Positions 25,126 through 34,060 of a stretch of DNA of 64,000 nt are shown one piece after another. The DNA lies in contig CANQKF010000006.1 in assembly GCA_947624445.1 (NCBI GenBank), positions 24,888-88,887 of the forward strand. The letters run 5' to 3'. The notes under the pieces were generated by a model. That model had not been told where the DNA came from. It worked only from the letters and a program-made list of their open reading frames with translations, and did not search any database. The position numbers and the translations under genes were made by a program. This DNA is from an uncultured Clostridia bacterium (GTDB lineage: Bacteria; Bacillota; Clostridia; Christensenellales; Borkfalkiaceae). Position 1 is the stretch's first letter, and every line of letters begins with the position of its first letter.

Positions 25126-28100
25126 ATGAGAAAGCACATCATCCGGTTCTTGATGGTGATGCTCTCCGTCTGTCTCGGCATGGCGATCCTTGCCGGATGC
25201 ACGACGGAGACGCCCACGGATAAGAAGTACACCGTCACATACGCCGCAGGCGGCGGGACGGGAACTGCTCCTGCCGTGGAGGAGTACAAGGAGGGCGAAA
25301 CTTTCAAGGTGAAGGCGAATTCTTTCACCTATGAAGGTTACACGTTCACGACGTGGAACGACGGCGAGAAGGACGTGAAGCCCGGCGCGACCTACACGAT
25401 GCCCGCCAAGAACGTCACGTTCACGGCAAAATGGGAGAAGAAGGCCGAGGACCTCTATTCGGGCTATTGGAAGGGCTCGGTCGAGGGCGAGAAGATCGGC
25501 GTGGACGGCAAGACGTTCGACGTCCTTGCGGCAGTCATGTGCGATGAGACCGATCTCTTCGTCGGGGTCTTGCTCACCGAAAAGGGCGGAAGCGCGAAGT
25601 TGGGCACCGGTCTCTATGCGACGATCGCCGAGGACGGCAAGATCTCGACCAGCGGCTTCAGCGGCGTCACGGGCAAGCTCGAGAACGATAAGCTCACCCT
25701 GCCCGTCTCCGAGAAGGATACGATCGAACTCACGGGCCGCACCGCGCTCGACGCGGACGTCTCGCTCGATGGCGTTTACAGCGCCGATGAGGATACCCTG
25801 TTCCTCGATTTCGACCGCGGCGTGGCAGATTTCGGCGGCGGCTTCGAAGATGTGGAATTCGTCGCGATCGGCAAGTACGTCGTCGGCTTTATGGAGATGG
25901 CGCAAGGCAGCGAAACCGTCACCTACGGCGCTTTCATCGCGGAGAAGAGCGGCGAAAACTTCGTCGTTGTCAACCCGGGCGGCGAGTCCTACACGTTCGC
26001 CCCCTTCGACGGCGAGATCAAAGAGGAGTATGCCTATACGTCTGCCACCCTTGAGGCGACGGCGGATAAGGTCTACATCGTTGTGAGCGGCACCTATTCG
26101 GGCTACACGGCGGCCTCCTTCGAAGCGCAGCTCAAAGACGACAACCTGAACGTCCTCGCTCCCAGCGTTTGCCTCGGCGAGGATCCGTGGACCTATCAGG
26201 AAACGACCACCGAAGTCGAAGTGAACCGCGACGGCACATGGACGGTGAAGATCGACGTCACCGCGCTCGACGGTACCATTCCTTTCTTCGTCTGCATGAA
26301 CAGAAGCGGCAGCGGCGACATCAAGACGCTCCCCGAGGATGTGAATGTATCCGAGGAACTCGGCGAAAAGAAGTATACGATTCAAAAAGGACATTCCTCT
26401 ACGTTGACGCTCACCGTCGGTAAAGCGGGGCAAAAGTATGCCTTCACGGGCATGACGCTTGAAACGGCGGCCGATAAGATCTATCTTGTCGTCAGCGGCA
26501 CCTATTCGGGCTATACCGATCAAGAGATCAAGGCGGCGTTTGAGGACGAAGATCTGAAGAATCTTGCGCTCGGGATCAACAATTCCTCCAACTGGCAGTG
26601 GCCGGATTGCCCGACGACCGTGACCGCGGAGAACGGGCAGTTCAGCGTGAAACTCGATATCACGGAAGTCGAGCTCGGCACCTTCACGATTTGTGAGAAT
26701 CGTTCCGGCGTTGGCGATATCAAATGGAACGAAGAATTCGCAGGTACGGTAACGTTTGGCGATAAGAAGTATACGATCGAGAGACAGTGGGCAGGCGGTT
26801 CGGAAGTCAAGATCGAAGCCTATGTCGCAGTTCCCGAGGAAGCCACCTATGAGGTAACGGCGTTCACGATCGAGAAGCAAGGCGAAAAGGTATACCTTCT
26901 CTATAAGGGCACCTGCGCGAATTACGATGCAGCGACTTTGGAAGCCGCTTTGAAGGCACTGCCGCTCCGCTTCGATATTCATAAGATCGGCGGCGATGCG
27001 ACGGGCGCCGACGGCACGGGTTGGACCTTCGCGATGGGCGAGGGGACGTGGGAGATGAAGATCGATATCACGGCAACGGAAGGCGGTTATTTCGCAGTCG
27101 GCGGCGTCTACTTCATCGACAATTTGAATGATTATACCGATAGCGGTAAATACTTCAACCTTTGGAACCAGGAGCTCACCGTTGAATTGGGCGGGACCAC
27201 CTACAAAGCGGGCGGCCCGTTGACGGATCCGAACACCTGGACGAATGTTTCCTTCACGATCGAAGGCGCTCCTGCGGAGTACACCTTCTCGGCGCCTACG
27301 TCTGCAAAGCTCGAGCTTGCGAACGATAAGGGCAACGGCAAGGATGAAGCTTTCAACAATGATATCGAAAGAGCGTTCTTCGTGCTCTCGGGTACCTACA
27401 CGGGCGAAGTCACCGAAGCGATCGCGAAAGATTACTTCAAACAGGCAAATTATCCGTTCGAGTTCGGCAGAGGCGATGGCGTTGAGATGAACATAGCCGC
27501 CAAAGATCGCATCAGAAGGATCTCGATCGATACTGCCGCAAAGACTTGGACAGTGAAATTTGACGTTACCGCGCTTGTCGCAGGGACGTACTACTGCCGT
27601 TTCAGCAGCACCAGCGATCTCCGTCTTTCTTTGGAGCAGGCGCCCACAGGCACCGTTGTGAAATCGATCGGTAAGACGTTCACTTTCACCAACTGGGCGA
27701 ATCAGGGCATGGACAACGCGCATTTCTGGGAATGCCTCACTCTGAAAGTGGAGCACAACTATGCGGTCACGGGCGTTGAGGTTAAAGAGGCCGAGGGCAA
27801 GGCGAACCTTGTCGTCAGCGGCACTTTTGACGACGCCTTCACCGCCGAGCAGATCAAGAAGTTCCTTGAGGACGAGGATATCCGCTCGATGTGCGTGGAT
27901 CTCTATGGCTCGGCTTGGATGAAGGTCGCCACGACCGTCACGGCCGAAGCGGGCAAATTCAGCGTATCGATCGACCTTACGGCGGTCGCTGCGGGCAACT
28001 ACAGCGTGTGCATCGACGCCAGCGGCTACGGCGATATCAAGATGGAAAGCCTCACGGGTACGTTGACGAGCGGCGGAAAGACCTACACCCTTTCCGTAGA

Positions 28101-28134
28101 CGCGGACAAGAATGTGAAGCTCGCGATTGCATAA
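25126..28134 (+). CDS. Lipoprotein with InlB-type repeat and tandem ~135-aa domains
   Basis: 1002 aa. Signal peptide MRKHIIRFLMVMLSVCLGM with lipobox LAGC (Cys about residue 25). One Listeria-Bacteroides (InlB B) repeat (about residues 33-105: YTVTYAAGG ... NVTFTAKWE). A lipocalin-like beta region follows (about 110-300). Then come about five copies of a domain opening with xxLVVSGTYSGYTxx and closing with VKIDVTAxxxGTFxxCxNRSGxGDIK, starting near nt 26041, 26446, 26851, 27290 and 27770. GGAGG precedes the ATG. Family unknown; surface binding of glycan or host ligand is an inference. Confidence 0.9.
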   Translation: MRKHIIRFLMVMLSVCLGMAILAGCTTETPTDKKYTVTYAAGGGTGTAPAVEEYKEGETFKVKANSFTYEGYTFTTWNDGEKDVKPGATYTMPAKNVTFTAKWEKKAEDLYSGYWKGSVEGEKIGVDGKTFDVLAAVMCDETDLFVGVLLTEKGGSAKLGTGLYATIAEDGKISTSGFSGVTGKLENDKLTLPVSEKDTIELTGRTALDADVSLDGVYSADEDTLFLDFDRGVADFGGGFEDVEFVAIGKYVVGFMEMAQGSETVTYGAFIAEKSGENFVVVNPGGESYTFAPFDGEIKEEYAYTSATLEATADKVYIVVSGTYSGYTAASFEAQLKDDNLNVLAPSVCLGEDPWTYQETTTEVEVNRDGTWTVKIDVTALDGTIPFFVCMNRSGSGDIKTLPEDVNVSEELGEKKYTIQKGHSSTLTLTVGKAGQKYAFTGMTLETAADKIYLVVSGTYSGYTDQEIKAAFEDEDLKNLALGINNSSNWQWPDCPTTVTAENGQFSVKLDITEVELGTFTICENRSGVGDIKWNEEFAGTVTFGDKKYTIERQWAGGSEVKIEAYVAVPEEATYEVTAFTIEKQGEKVYLLYKGTCANYDAATLEAALKALPLRFDIHKIGGDATGADGTGWTFAMGEGTWEMKIDITATEGGYFAVGGVYFIDNLNDYTDSGKYFNLWNQELTVELGGTTYKAGGPLTDPNTWTNVSFTIEGAPAEYTFSAPTSAKLELANDKGNGKDEAFNNDIERAFFVLSGTYTGEVTEAIAKDYFKQANYPFEFGRGDGVEMNIAAKDRIRRISIDTAAKTWTVKFDVTALVAGTYYCRFSSTSDLRLSLEQAPTGTVVKSIGKTFTFTNWANQGMDNAHFWECLTLKVEHNYAVTGVEVKEAEGKANLVVSGTFDDAFTAEQIKKFLEDEDIRSMCVDLYGSAWMKVATTVTAEAGKFSVSIDLTAVAAGNYSVCIDASGYGDIKMESLTGTLTSGGKTYTLSVDADKNVKLAIA

Positions 28135-28152
28135 CGATAGCGTATCACAATC

Positions 28153-28190
28153 AAAAAAAGACCTCACGGCTTATGCCGTGAGGTCTTTTT
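28153..28190 (+). terminator. Terminator of the repeat lipoprotein
   Basis: Stem AAAGACCTCACGGC / GCCGTGAGGTCTTT with loop TTAT and T5. Confidence 0.92.
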
Positions 28191-28303
28191 GTATTCCGCG
28201 CCGCGCGGACCCGCCCGCGCTCGCTATTGTCGTCCGCGTGCGCAAGGGCGTTGCCTTGTGCAAAATATACAATCTCATGGGTGATGTTTGTACTAATTGC
28301 CCA

Positions 28304-28332
28304 TTGCTTTCCCGCCCGAAAAGTTGTAAAAT
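28304..28332 (+). promoter_or_regulatory. Likely promoter of the MsmX-like ATPase
   Basis: TTGCTT (28304-28309), 17 bp, TAAAAT (28327-28332). Confidence 0.6.
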
Positions 28333-28361
28333 AGTAACAGAAATCAATTTGGGAGGAAATT

Positions 28362-29726
28362 ATGTCCGGTCTGTTACTCAAAGGCATCAACAAGATCTAT
28401 CCCGGCGGCAACCAGGCAGTCTTTAACTTCTGCCTCGAGATCCGTGATAAGGAATTCATGGTATTCGTCGGTCCCTCCGGCTGCGGCAAGTCGACGACGC
28501 TCCGCATGATCGCAGGTCTCGAGGAGATCTCCTCGGGCGAACTCTATATTGACGGCAAGCTCGTCAACGACGTCGTTCCCAAGGACCGCGATATCGCGAT
28601 GGTGTTCCAGAACTACGCGCTCTATCCGCACATGTCCGTGTACGACAACATGGCGTTCGGCCTGAAGCTGCGCAAGGTCCCGAAGGAAGTCATCGACCAG
28701 CGCGTGAAGGAAGCGGCTGCCATCCTCGGCATCACCGATTATCTTTCCCGGAAGCCCAAGGCGCTCTCCGGCGGCCAGCGGCAGCGCGTTGCGCTCGGCA
28801 GAACGATCGTCCGCGAGCCCAAGGTATTCCTTCTCGACGAGCCGCTCTCCAACCTCGACGCAAAGCTCCGCGCGCAGATGCGCACCGAGATCTCCAAGCT
28901 CCATGTCCGCCTCGGGACGACGTTCATCTACGTCACGCACGACCAGATCGAAGCGATGACGATGGGCACCCGTATCGTCGTCATGAAGGACGGCTTCATG
29001 CAGCAGGTGGATACGCCGCAGAACCTCTACGATTATCCCATCAACCTCTTCGTTGCGGGCTTCATCGGCACGCCGCAGATGAACTTCTTCAAGGAGTCCA
29101 CGATCACCCAAGAGGGCGGCAAGATCTATGTGAACTTCATCGGGGACAATAAGATCCTCCTTCCCGAGAGCGTCGTGAAGAAGATCAAGAATCTCGATCA
29201 GTATGTGAACACGGGCAAGAAGGTCACGCTCGGCGTCCGTCCCGAGGATATCCATGAGGACGAGCACTTCATCTCGACCTCGCCCGATACGATCGTCAAC
29301 GCGAAGCTCGAAGTCATCGAAAAACTCGGCGCCGAAATGCAGATCTACTGCGATCTCGACTATCAGAACGAGAAGAACACCGTCGTCGACAGCGTTTCCC
29401 AGATGGTCGCGAAGATCTCGTCCCGTGCGAACGTCAACCTCGGTGACGTCATCGAACTCGCCTTCGACGCCCGCCACATCCACCTCTTCGACGGCTACAC
29501 CGAAGCGACGATGCTCGAGCGCGATGAGCACTACGACGTCATCCCCGAGAACGCCGAGGGCGCCTCGTTCGTTCCTCCCACGCCGCAGGATATGCAGGCG
29601 CAGATCGAGGCGGCGCGCGTCGTCACCAAGGAGATGAAGAAGCAGATGAAGCGCGACGCGAAGATGGAAGAGAGACGCAAAGCGCAGGAAGCTGCGAACA
29701 CGCCCAACGAGGACGACAAGCAATAA
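28362..29726 (+). CDS. msmX: Sugar ABC transporter ATPase, MsmX/UgpC type
   Basis: 454 aa. Energises carbohydrate importers; in Firmicutes one such orphan ATPase often serves many permeases, and no permease genes are adjacent here. Walker A GPSGCGKST (about residues 37-45), Q-loop VFQNYALYPHMSV, signature LSGGQRQRVALGR (about 134), Walker B VFLLDEPLSNLDAKLR, H-loop THDQ, then OB/TOBE regulatory domains. A charged C-terminal tail (KKQMKRDAKMEERRKAQEA) extends beyond the usual ~370 aa. GGGAGGA precedes the ATG. Confidence 0.93.
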   Translation: MSGLLLKGINKIYPGGNQAVFNFCLEIRDKEFMVFVGPSGCGKSTTLRMIAGLEEISSGELYIDGKLVNDVVPKDRDIAMVFQNYALYPHMSVYDNMAFGLKLRKVPKEVIDQRVKEAAAILGITDYLSRKPKALSGGQRQRVALGRTIVREPKVFLLDEPLSNLDAKLRAQMRTEISKLHVRLGTTFIYVTHDQIEAMTMGTRIVVMKDGFMQQVDTPQNLYDYPINLFVAGFIGTPQMNFFKESTITQEGGKIYVNFIGDNKILLPESVVKKIKNLDQYVNTGKKVTLGVRPEDIHEDEHFISTSPDTIVNAKLEVIEKLGAEMQIYCDLDYQNEKNTVVDSVSQMVAKISSRANVNLGDVIELAFDARHIHLFDGYTEATMLERDEHYDVIPENAEGASFVPPTPQDMQAQIEAARVVTKEMKKQMKRDAKMEERRKAQEAANTPNEDDKQ

Positions 29727-29740
29727 CTTCTGATGCTACG

Positions 29741-29775
29741 AAAGAGCGTTTACCGCGTGCGGTAAGCGCTCTTTT
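29741..29775 (+). terminator. Terminator of the MsmX-like gene
   Basis: AAGAGCGTTTACCGC / GCGGTAAGCGCTCTT with small mismatch, then TT. Confidence 0.8.
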
Positions 29776-29795
29776 CATGCGGAGGGGAAAATCGG

Positions 29796-29824
29796 TTGAC
29801 AAACGCGCGGAAATGCGCTATCAT
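29796..29824 (+). promoter_or_regulatory. Promoter
   Basis: TTGACA (29796-29801), 17 bp, TATCAT (29819-29824), upstream of the 29860 gene. Confidence 0.75.
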
Positions 29825-29859
29825 CATTGCAGAATTTCGCAGCAAGCGAAAGTGGGGGA

Positions 29860-30363
29860 ATGGAAATGTTTTGGGAAACACTGATGGATGAATTCATCGA
29901 AATCTATTCGGAAGATGACGTGACGCAGTTCGACGTCGGGAAATTGATCGCCTATGATGACGAATGGATCCTCATCGACTCGTTTGATAAGAACGGGCAA
30001 TACAAGGAGAAACAGTTGATGAGCGTGAGCACGATCTTCAGGATCAACTACGGGACGAAATATATCAAGGCTTTGGGCATTCAGGATCCGAATGAAACAT
30101 CGAAGTTGAATCCCGGGGTGGATCTCTGGGACGAGGTCCTGAACGCGCTTTCCGATGGCCAGCCCGTCTCCGTGACGCTCGTCAACGGAGATGTCGCTTG
30201 CGGCACGCTTGCCGAATACACCGAAAAGTATCTGCGGATCGATCAGAAAGAAGAGGATGGAGAGGACGACGGGGTCGCCATCGTATTCCGCGCGGACATT
30301 GCCTATATCGAATACGATCAAAAAATCCCGTGCGCGGGATCGGAAGCAAGCGATCCCTCATGA
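29860..30363 (+). CDS. Conserved hypothetical protein with tandem SH3/Sm-like folds (unassigned)
   Basis: 167 aa, soluble, acidic. It opens MEMFWETLMDEFIEIYSE. Two segments look related: VGKLIAYDDEWILIDSFDK (about residue 22) and DVACGTLAEYTEKYLRIDQK (about 110). Both read like strand-turn-strand units of small beta-barrel domains. Start uncertain between 29860 and 29866; the GGGGGA ribosome site fits 29866 better. No function recognised. Confidence 0.65.
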   Translation: MEMFWETLMDEFIEIYSEDDVTQFDVGKLIAYDDEWILIDSFDKNGQYKEKQLMSVSTIFRINYGTKYIKALGIQDPNETSKLNPGVDLWDEVLNALSDGQPVSVTLVNGDVACGTLAEYTEKYLRIDQKEEDGEDDGVAIVFRADIAYIEYDQKIPCAGSEASDPS

Positions 30364-30491
30364 AACTTCGAAAAGCGCGGGGAGGGGGCTTCGGCCTATG
30401 CGGGCGGCGAGATGGAAGGCGGCACCCGTTGCGCTTCCCGCCGTATGCGATTTCGTAAACTTGATTTCAGCAAAATCTACAGGGAGAGGAT

Positions 30492-31472
30492 ATGTGGGAC
30501 GTCGTTTTGGATGCGCTCTTTGATACATTGAAGCTCATGCCTTTTCTCTTCGTGCTCTATATCCTCATCGAACTCTTGGAGCATGAGACGAGCGTCGGGA
30601 AACCGCGCAAGGCGCTCACGGGGCGGTGGGCGCCGCTCGTCGGCGCGGCGTTCGGGATCCTGCCGATGTGCGGCTTCTCGGTGATGGCTTCCAAGCTCTA
30701 CCGTCACCGCCACGTCACGCTCGGCACCCTCGTCGCGGTGCTGCTCGCGACGAGCGACGAGGCGCTCATCGTGCTGCTTCTCTCCTCGCTCCCGTGGCGG
30801 CCGAAGTTGCTCGCGGTGGGGGTCGTGATCGTCGTCAAACTCGTGCTCGGCACCGTGTGCGGGTATCTGTGCGATCTCTTCGGGAAGAAGCGGCTCGCGC
30901 CCCTGCCCGAGGGCCATGTCCACGGCGCGCCCGCCCACGCGCACGGCGCAGAGACCGCCCGCGCGGAGGAGCACTTCCACGCACACGCCCACGAAGAGGA
31001 GGAGTACGCGCACGAGACGGGGGACTGCGACTGCGCCGAACTCTCGCCCTGCGAACACAGGAACGAGAGCAAATTCATGATCTATTTCGTTTCCCCCTTC
31101 GTGCACATGATGCAGGTCGCGGCGTTCGTCTTTCTCGTCAACCTCGCGTTCGGGGCGCTCTTCTTCCTGCTCGGCAAGGAGAACGTCATCGCGTTCCTGC
31201 GCGGGAGCGGATATTGGTTCCAGCCCCTGCTCTGCGTCCTCATCGGGGTGATCCCCAACTGCGCTGCGTCCGTCGTGCTCGCCGAGACGTTCGTGCTCGG
31301 CGGGATCGGCTACGGCGGCCTGCTCGCGGGGCTTCTGGCGGGCGCGGGGCTCGGCTACATCGCCCTCTGCGAAAAGGGCATGCTCCGCCGCGGATTGTGC
31401 ATTCTCGGCGGCATCGCGCTGTTCTCGGCCGCCGCGGGCTACGCGATTTGCGCGCTGACGCTGCTCATCTGA
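30492..31472 (+). CDS. Putative heavy-metal/arsenic exporter (ArsP_2-like) with His-rich loop
   Basis: 326 aa with about ten hydrophobic helices in two halves. Each half has a Pro-Cys/Asn-Ser re-entrant motif: FGILPMCGFSVMASKLY (about residue 55) and IGVIPNCAASVVLAETF (about 250), characteristic of the putative 10-TM heavy-metal exporter family. Between the halves (about residues 140-195) is a cytosolic loop very rich in His, Glu and Cys (HVHGAPAHAHG; HFHAHAHEEEEYAHE; DCDC), a probable metal sensor or chelator. GGGAGAGG precedes the ATG. Confidence 0.85.
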   Translation: MWDVVLDALFDTLKLMPFLFVLYILIELLEHETSVGKPRKALTGRWAPLVGAAFGILPMCGFSVMASKLYRHRHVTLGTLVAVLLATSDEALIVLLLSSLPWRPKLLAVGVVIVVKLVLGTVCGYLCDLFGKKRLAPLPEGHVHGAPAHAHGAETARAEEHFHAHAHEEEEYAHETGDCDCAELSPCEHRNESKFMIYFVSPFVHMMQVAAFVFLVNLAFGALFFLLGKENVIAFLRGSGYWFQPLLCVLIGVIPNCAASVVLAETFVLGGIGYGGLLAGLLAGAGLGYIALCEKGMLRRGLCILGGIALFSAAAGYAICALTLLI

Positions 31473-31496
31473 AAAAATGATTGCGGGAGGTCGCCC

Positions 31497-32522
31497 ATGG
31501 AAAACACGGCGATGCTACCCGAGAAGAACCCCGAAGCAGGGGAATTTACTTCGGCGCGGGAGGCGGTCGCCGCCTTCGCGCAGCGCACGGCGGGAAAGAA
31601 GGTGGTTGTCACCGATCTCTCTTCCTGCGGGCTCGCCGCCCGCTATGCCCCGCCGCGGTCAATGACGGTCGTTTTGGAGGAGGACGCGCTTCCGCTCTTT
31701 GCGATCCCCTCCGCGGGCGCCGCGATCGCCGTGGGCAGCGGGAGGACGTTGGTCGCCTGCCGTTTTTTTGCCGAAGTCATGCGCATCCCGTGCCTGATCC
31801 TTCCCGTCGGGGCGACCCTCGACGGCGTTTACGGAAGGACGGGGGAGGTCCTTTTGGACGGGGTCTTGCGCACCGTTCCGCTCGAAACGGGGGAGACTGT
31901 ACTCGATAAAACGCTGCTCGCGGAACATCTGCACGTCGCGCAGTGCCGCGTTCTGCTCGCGCGGCTCGGGCTCTTCGAGACCCGCATGCTCGCGCGGTTC
32001 GGTCTGCGGACGGAGGACGCGGGCGCCGAGCGCGCCTGTGCCGCCCTGCTCGCGGAGGCGGAGGATCTCGAGGGGCTCGTGCGGCAGAACATGGTCCTGC
32101 GCCGCTGCGAAGCCGAGGGCATGCCGTGCGGCGAGGGGATCCTCTTCGCGCGGATGCTCGGCGGAACGCTGCCCGAGTACGCCGCCTTCTCCGTGCTGTT
32201 CCGCCTCTATTCCGCCTTCTTCCGCGTGGGCACGCCCAGGCGGTTCACTGTGCCCGATTATCGCCGCCGCGCCGCAAAAGCGGGGGTACCGTATGGCGAT
32301 CTTTTCATTCCGACGGTCGAAGAACTCGCTCGGCGGGAAGAGATCCTCGGGCGGGTGCGGGACGCCGCGTGCGCGGGCCTGCGCGAGATCGGGCGTGCGG
32401 AGGCGCGCTTTTTGCGGAAGTACCGCCCCGTGCGGTCGGCGCAGCCCATCGGCTGTCTGCCCGAGCGGAGCGGCGGGCTCTCCGCGCTCATTCGGGATTT
32501 CGGACTTTTGGAGTTTGCATGA
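31497..32522 (+). CDS. Iron-ADH / dehydroquinate-synthase-fold protein, function unknown
   Basis: 341 aa. The segment AAIAVGSGRTLVACRFFAE ... IPCLILPVGATLDGVYG (about residues 73-118) matches the nucleotide-binding and substrate region of glycerol-1-phosphate dehydrogenase / DHQ-synthase folds (normally GGGxxxDxxK ... PTxxSxDG), but the GGG and catalytic Asp/Lys are altered. The C-terminal helical part has one His (LLAEHLHV) but no clear HxxxH metal pair. Probably a diverged or non-catalytic member. GGGAGG precedes the ATG. The stop overlaps the next gene (ATGA). Confidence 0.6.
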   Translation: MENTAMLPEKNPEAGEFTSAREAVAAFAQRTAGKKVVVTDLSSCGLAARYAPPRSMTVVLEEDALPLFAIPSAGAAIAVGSGRTLVACRFFAEVMRIPCLILPVGATLDGVYGRTGEVLLDGVLRTVPLETGETVLDKTLLAEHLHVAQCRVLLARLGLFETRMLARFGLRTEDAGAERACAALLAEAEDLEGLVRQNMVLRRCEAEGMPCGEGILFARMLGGTLPEYAAFSVLFRLYSAFFRVGTPRRFTVPDYRRRAAKAGVPYGDLFIPTVEELARREEILGRVRDAACAGLREIGRAEARFLRKYRPVRSAQPIGCLPERSGGLSALIRDFGLLEFA

Positions 32523-33304
32523 CAAAGCAGGAAATACTCTCGGAAACCTCGCTCTTTCTTCTCGATCTCGACGGCACCGTCTACCTCGGCAACCGCCCGA
32601 TCGGCGCGATGCAAGAGACCCTCGCGCGGCTGCGCGGCATGGGGAAACGGCTCGTTTTTCTCACCAACAATTCCTCGCGCACAGAGGCGGAATACCGCGA
32701 AAACCTCACACGTATCGGGCTTTTTTCGGCGGAGGACGGGGTGTATACCTCGGGCATGGCGACGGCGGAATACCTGCGGGCGCACTTTCCCGGGAAGCGG
32801 GTGTATCTCGTCGGGACCACAGCGCTCGCGGAGGAATTCGCGGGCTCCGGGATCGCGCTCGACGACGAGGCGCCCGAAGTCGCCGTGCTCGCCTACGATA
32901 CCCAGCTCACCTTCCGAAAGATCCGCACGCTCGACCGCTTTCTCCGCGCGGGCGTGCCCTTCCTCGCGACCCATCCCGACGACGTTTGCCCGACGGAGGA
33001 CGGCTCCATGCCCGACGTAGGCGCCTTCCTCGCGATGTTCTACCGCTCCTCCCGCCGCTGTCCCGACGCCGTGATCGGGAAGCCCTACACCCCGATGGGG
33101 GACGGGCTCGCGAAAAAATATGGCGTCCCGCGGGATCGGATGTGCATGGTGGGCGACAGGATGCACACGGATATCCGCTTTGCGAACAACAACGGGATGC
33201 GGAGCATCCTCGTGCTCTCGGGGGAGACGACGGCGCGCAGCATGAAGCGGTTCCGCGACGTGCCCGATCTCGTCCTTCCCGATCTCAACGAAATTTTCCG
33301 CTGA
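32519..33304 (+). CDS. HAD-superfamily (class IIA, NagD-like) phosphatase
   Basis: 261 aa. Motif I LFLLDLDGTVYLG (about residues 12-24), motif II FLTNNSSR, C2-cap region, and motif III/IV GKPYTPMGDGLAKKYGV ... MVGDRMHTDIRFANNNG. This fits NagD / p-nitrophenyl-phosphatase-type sugar- or nucleotide-phosphate phosphatases. It is coupled to the ADH-fold gene by ATGA overlap, so the pair probably works on one phosphorylated metabolite (inference). The substrate is not predictable. Confidence 0.9.
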   Translation: MTKQEILSETSLFLLDLDGTVYLGNRPIGAMQETLARLRGMGKRLVFLTNNSSRTEAEYRENLTRIGLFSAEDGVYTSGMATAEYLRAHFPGKRVYLVGTTALAEEFAGSGIALDDEAPEVAVLAYDTQLTFRKIRTLDRFLRAGVPFLATHPDDVCPTEDGSMPDVGAFLAMFYRSSRRCPDAVIGKPYTPMGDGLAKKYGVPRDRMCMVGDRMHTDIRFANNNGMRSILVLSGETTARSMKRFRDVPDLVLPDLNEIFR

Positions 33305-33383
33305 ATTTATCTCACGGATGTTTGGATCCGCGCAAGCGCGCGGTATGAATAAATGAGCCGCGCATCGCGCGGCGGAGGTGACT

Positions 33384-33689
33384 ATGCAGGAACTCACGTT
33401 GCTCTCCCGTGCGCCCTTAACGTTCGGGCTGGCGGGGGAGATCTATTCGCAGAATGCGGATACCTTTTCGGAGGAGGTCGTCGCGGAGTACGAAAAATCG
33501 CCCGCAGACCTCGTCTTTGACTGCGCGAAGCTCGAGTTTCTCGATTCCACGGCGCTCGGGACCTTCGTGCGGCTGAACCGCATCGCAAGAGAGGGCGGGC
33601 ACACGCTCAAACTGTGCCACCTTGCGCCGCGGCTCAAAAAGCTCTTTGTCATCTGCAAGCTCGATACGGTCATGGAGATAGCGGAATGA
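33384..33689 (+). CDS. STAS-domain anti-anti-sigma factor (SpoIIAA/RsbV-like)
   Basis: 101 aa. STAS domain with the phosphorylatable serine in KLEFLDSTALGTFVR (Ser about residue 53). Family role: when dephosphorylated it binds the anti-sigma kinase and frees the sigma factor. GGAGG sits six bases before ATG 33384. First gene of a four-gene unit joined by 4-14 bp overlaps. Hairpin GCCGCG-catc-GCGCGGC (33357-33373) lies just before the ribosome site. Confidence 0.9.
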   Translation: MQELTLLSRAPLTFGLAGEIYSQNADTFSEEVVAEYEKSPADLVFDCAKLEFLDSTALGTFVRLNRIAREGGHTLKLCHLAPRLKKLFVICKLDTVMEIAE

Positions 33690-34060
33690 AGGAATATCTG
33701 AAGATAGAAGCGGCGACCTTCGGCGGGATCATGACGACCCTCCGCCTCGCGACGGGCGGCGTCTGTTCGCTCGCGGGTCTGGGGCTCGATGCGGGCGAGG
33801 ACTGCAAGGTCTGCCTCACCGAGAGCCTGCTCCTGCTCTGCCACGCGGGCTATGCGGGGGCGCGCATCGCGTTTTACGACGACGGCGGGCTGTTCGTGCA
33901 TATCGAAGCTACGGGGGCGTGCGGGGAAGCCGCGCCCGTGCCCGAGGACGAGATCTCCGCCGCGCTTTTGGAGGCGCTCGCGGGCAGCGTGCGCATGGAG
34001 AAAAACGGGGGGCGGCTGTGCGGCGTCTCCTTCCGGTTCGAGAGCGATGGAAGAAACTGA
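33686..34060 (+). CDS. Degenerate anti-sigma kinase-like protein (SpoIIAB/RsbW position)
   Basis: 124 aa, between the STAS and sigma genes, where spoIIAB/rsbW normally lies. Segment GLGLDAGEDCKVCLTESLLLLCHAGYAG (written in parts: LDAGEDCKVCLTES, LLLLCHAGYAG) aligns by eye with RsbW helix EDxKxAxxEAxxNAxxHA. The ATP-binding Asn is replaced (LLLL) and no G-box is visible. So it probably keeps the sigma-binding fold but not kinase activity. ATGA overlap with the STAS gene. Confidence 0.65.
   Translation: MKEYLKIEAATFGGIMTTLRLATGGVCSLAGLGLDAGEDCKVCLTESLLLLCHAGYAGARIAFYDDGGLFVHIEATGACGEAAPVPEDEISAALLEALAGSVRMEKNGGRLCGVSFRFESDGRN

Noticed and set aside
25102..28167. 1021-aa open frame on the minus strand
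   Set aside because: Shadow of the repeat lipoprotein, caused by GC-rich codon bias; no protein-like features.
31943..32518. Long N-terminal extension of the HAD phosphatase
   Set aside because: It overlaps the ADH-fold gene in another frame; the HAD motif I begins right after ATG 32519.
33315..33350. Sporulation sigma-H-type promoter before the STAS gene (GAAT at 33347)
   Set aside because: The -35 half is too poor a match to claim.
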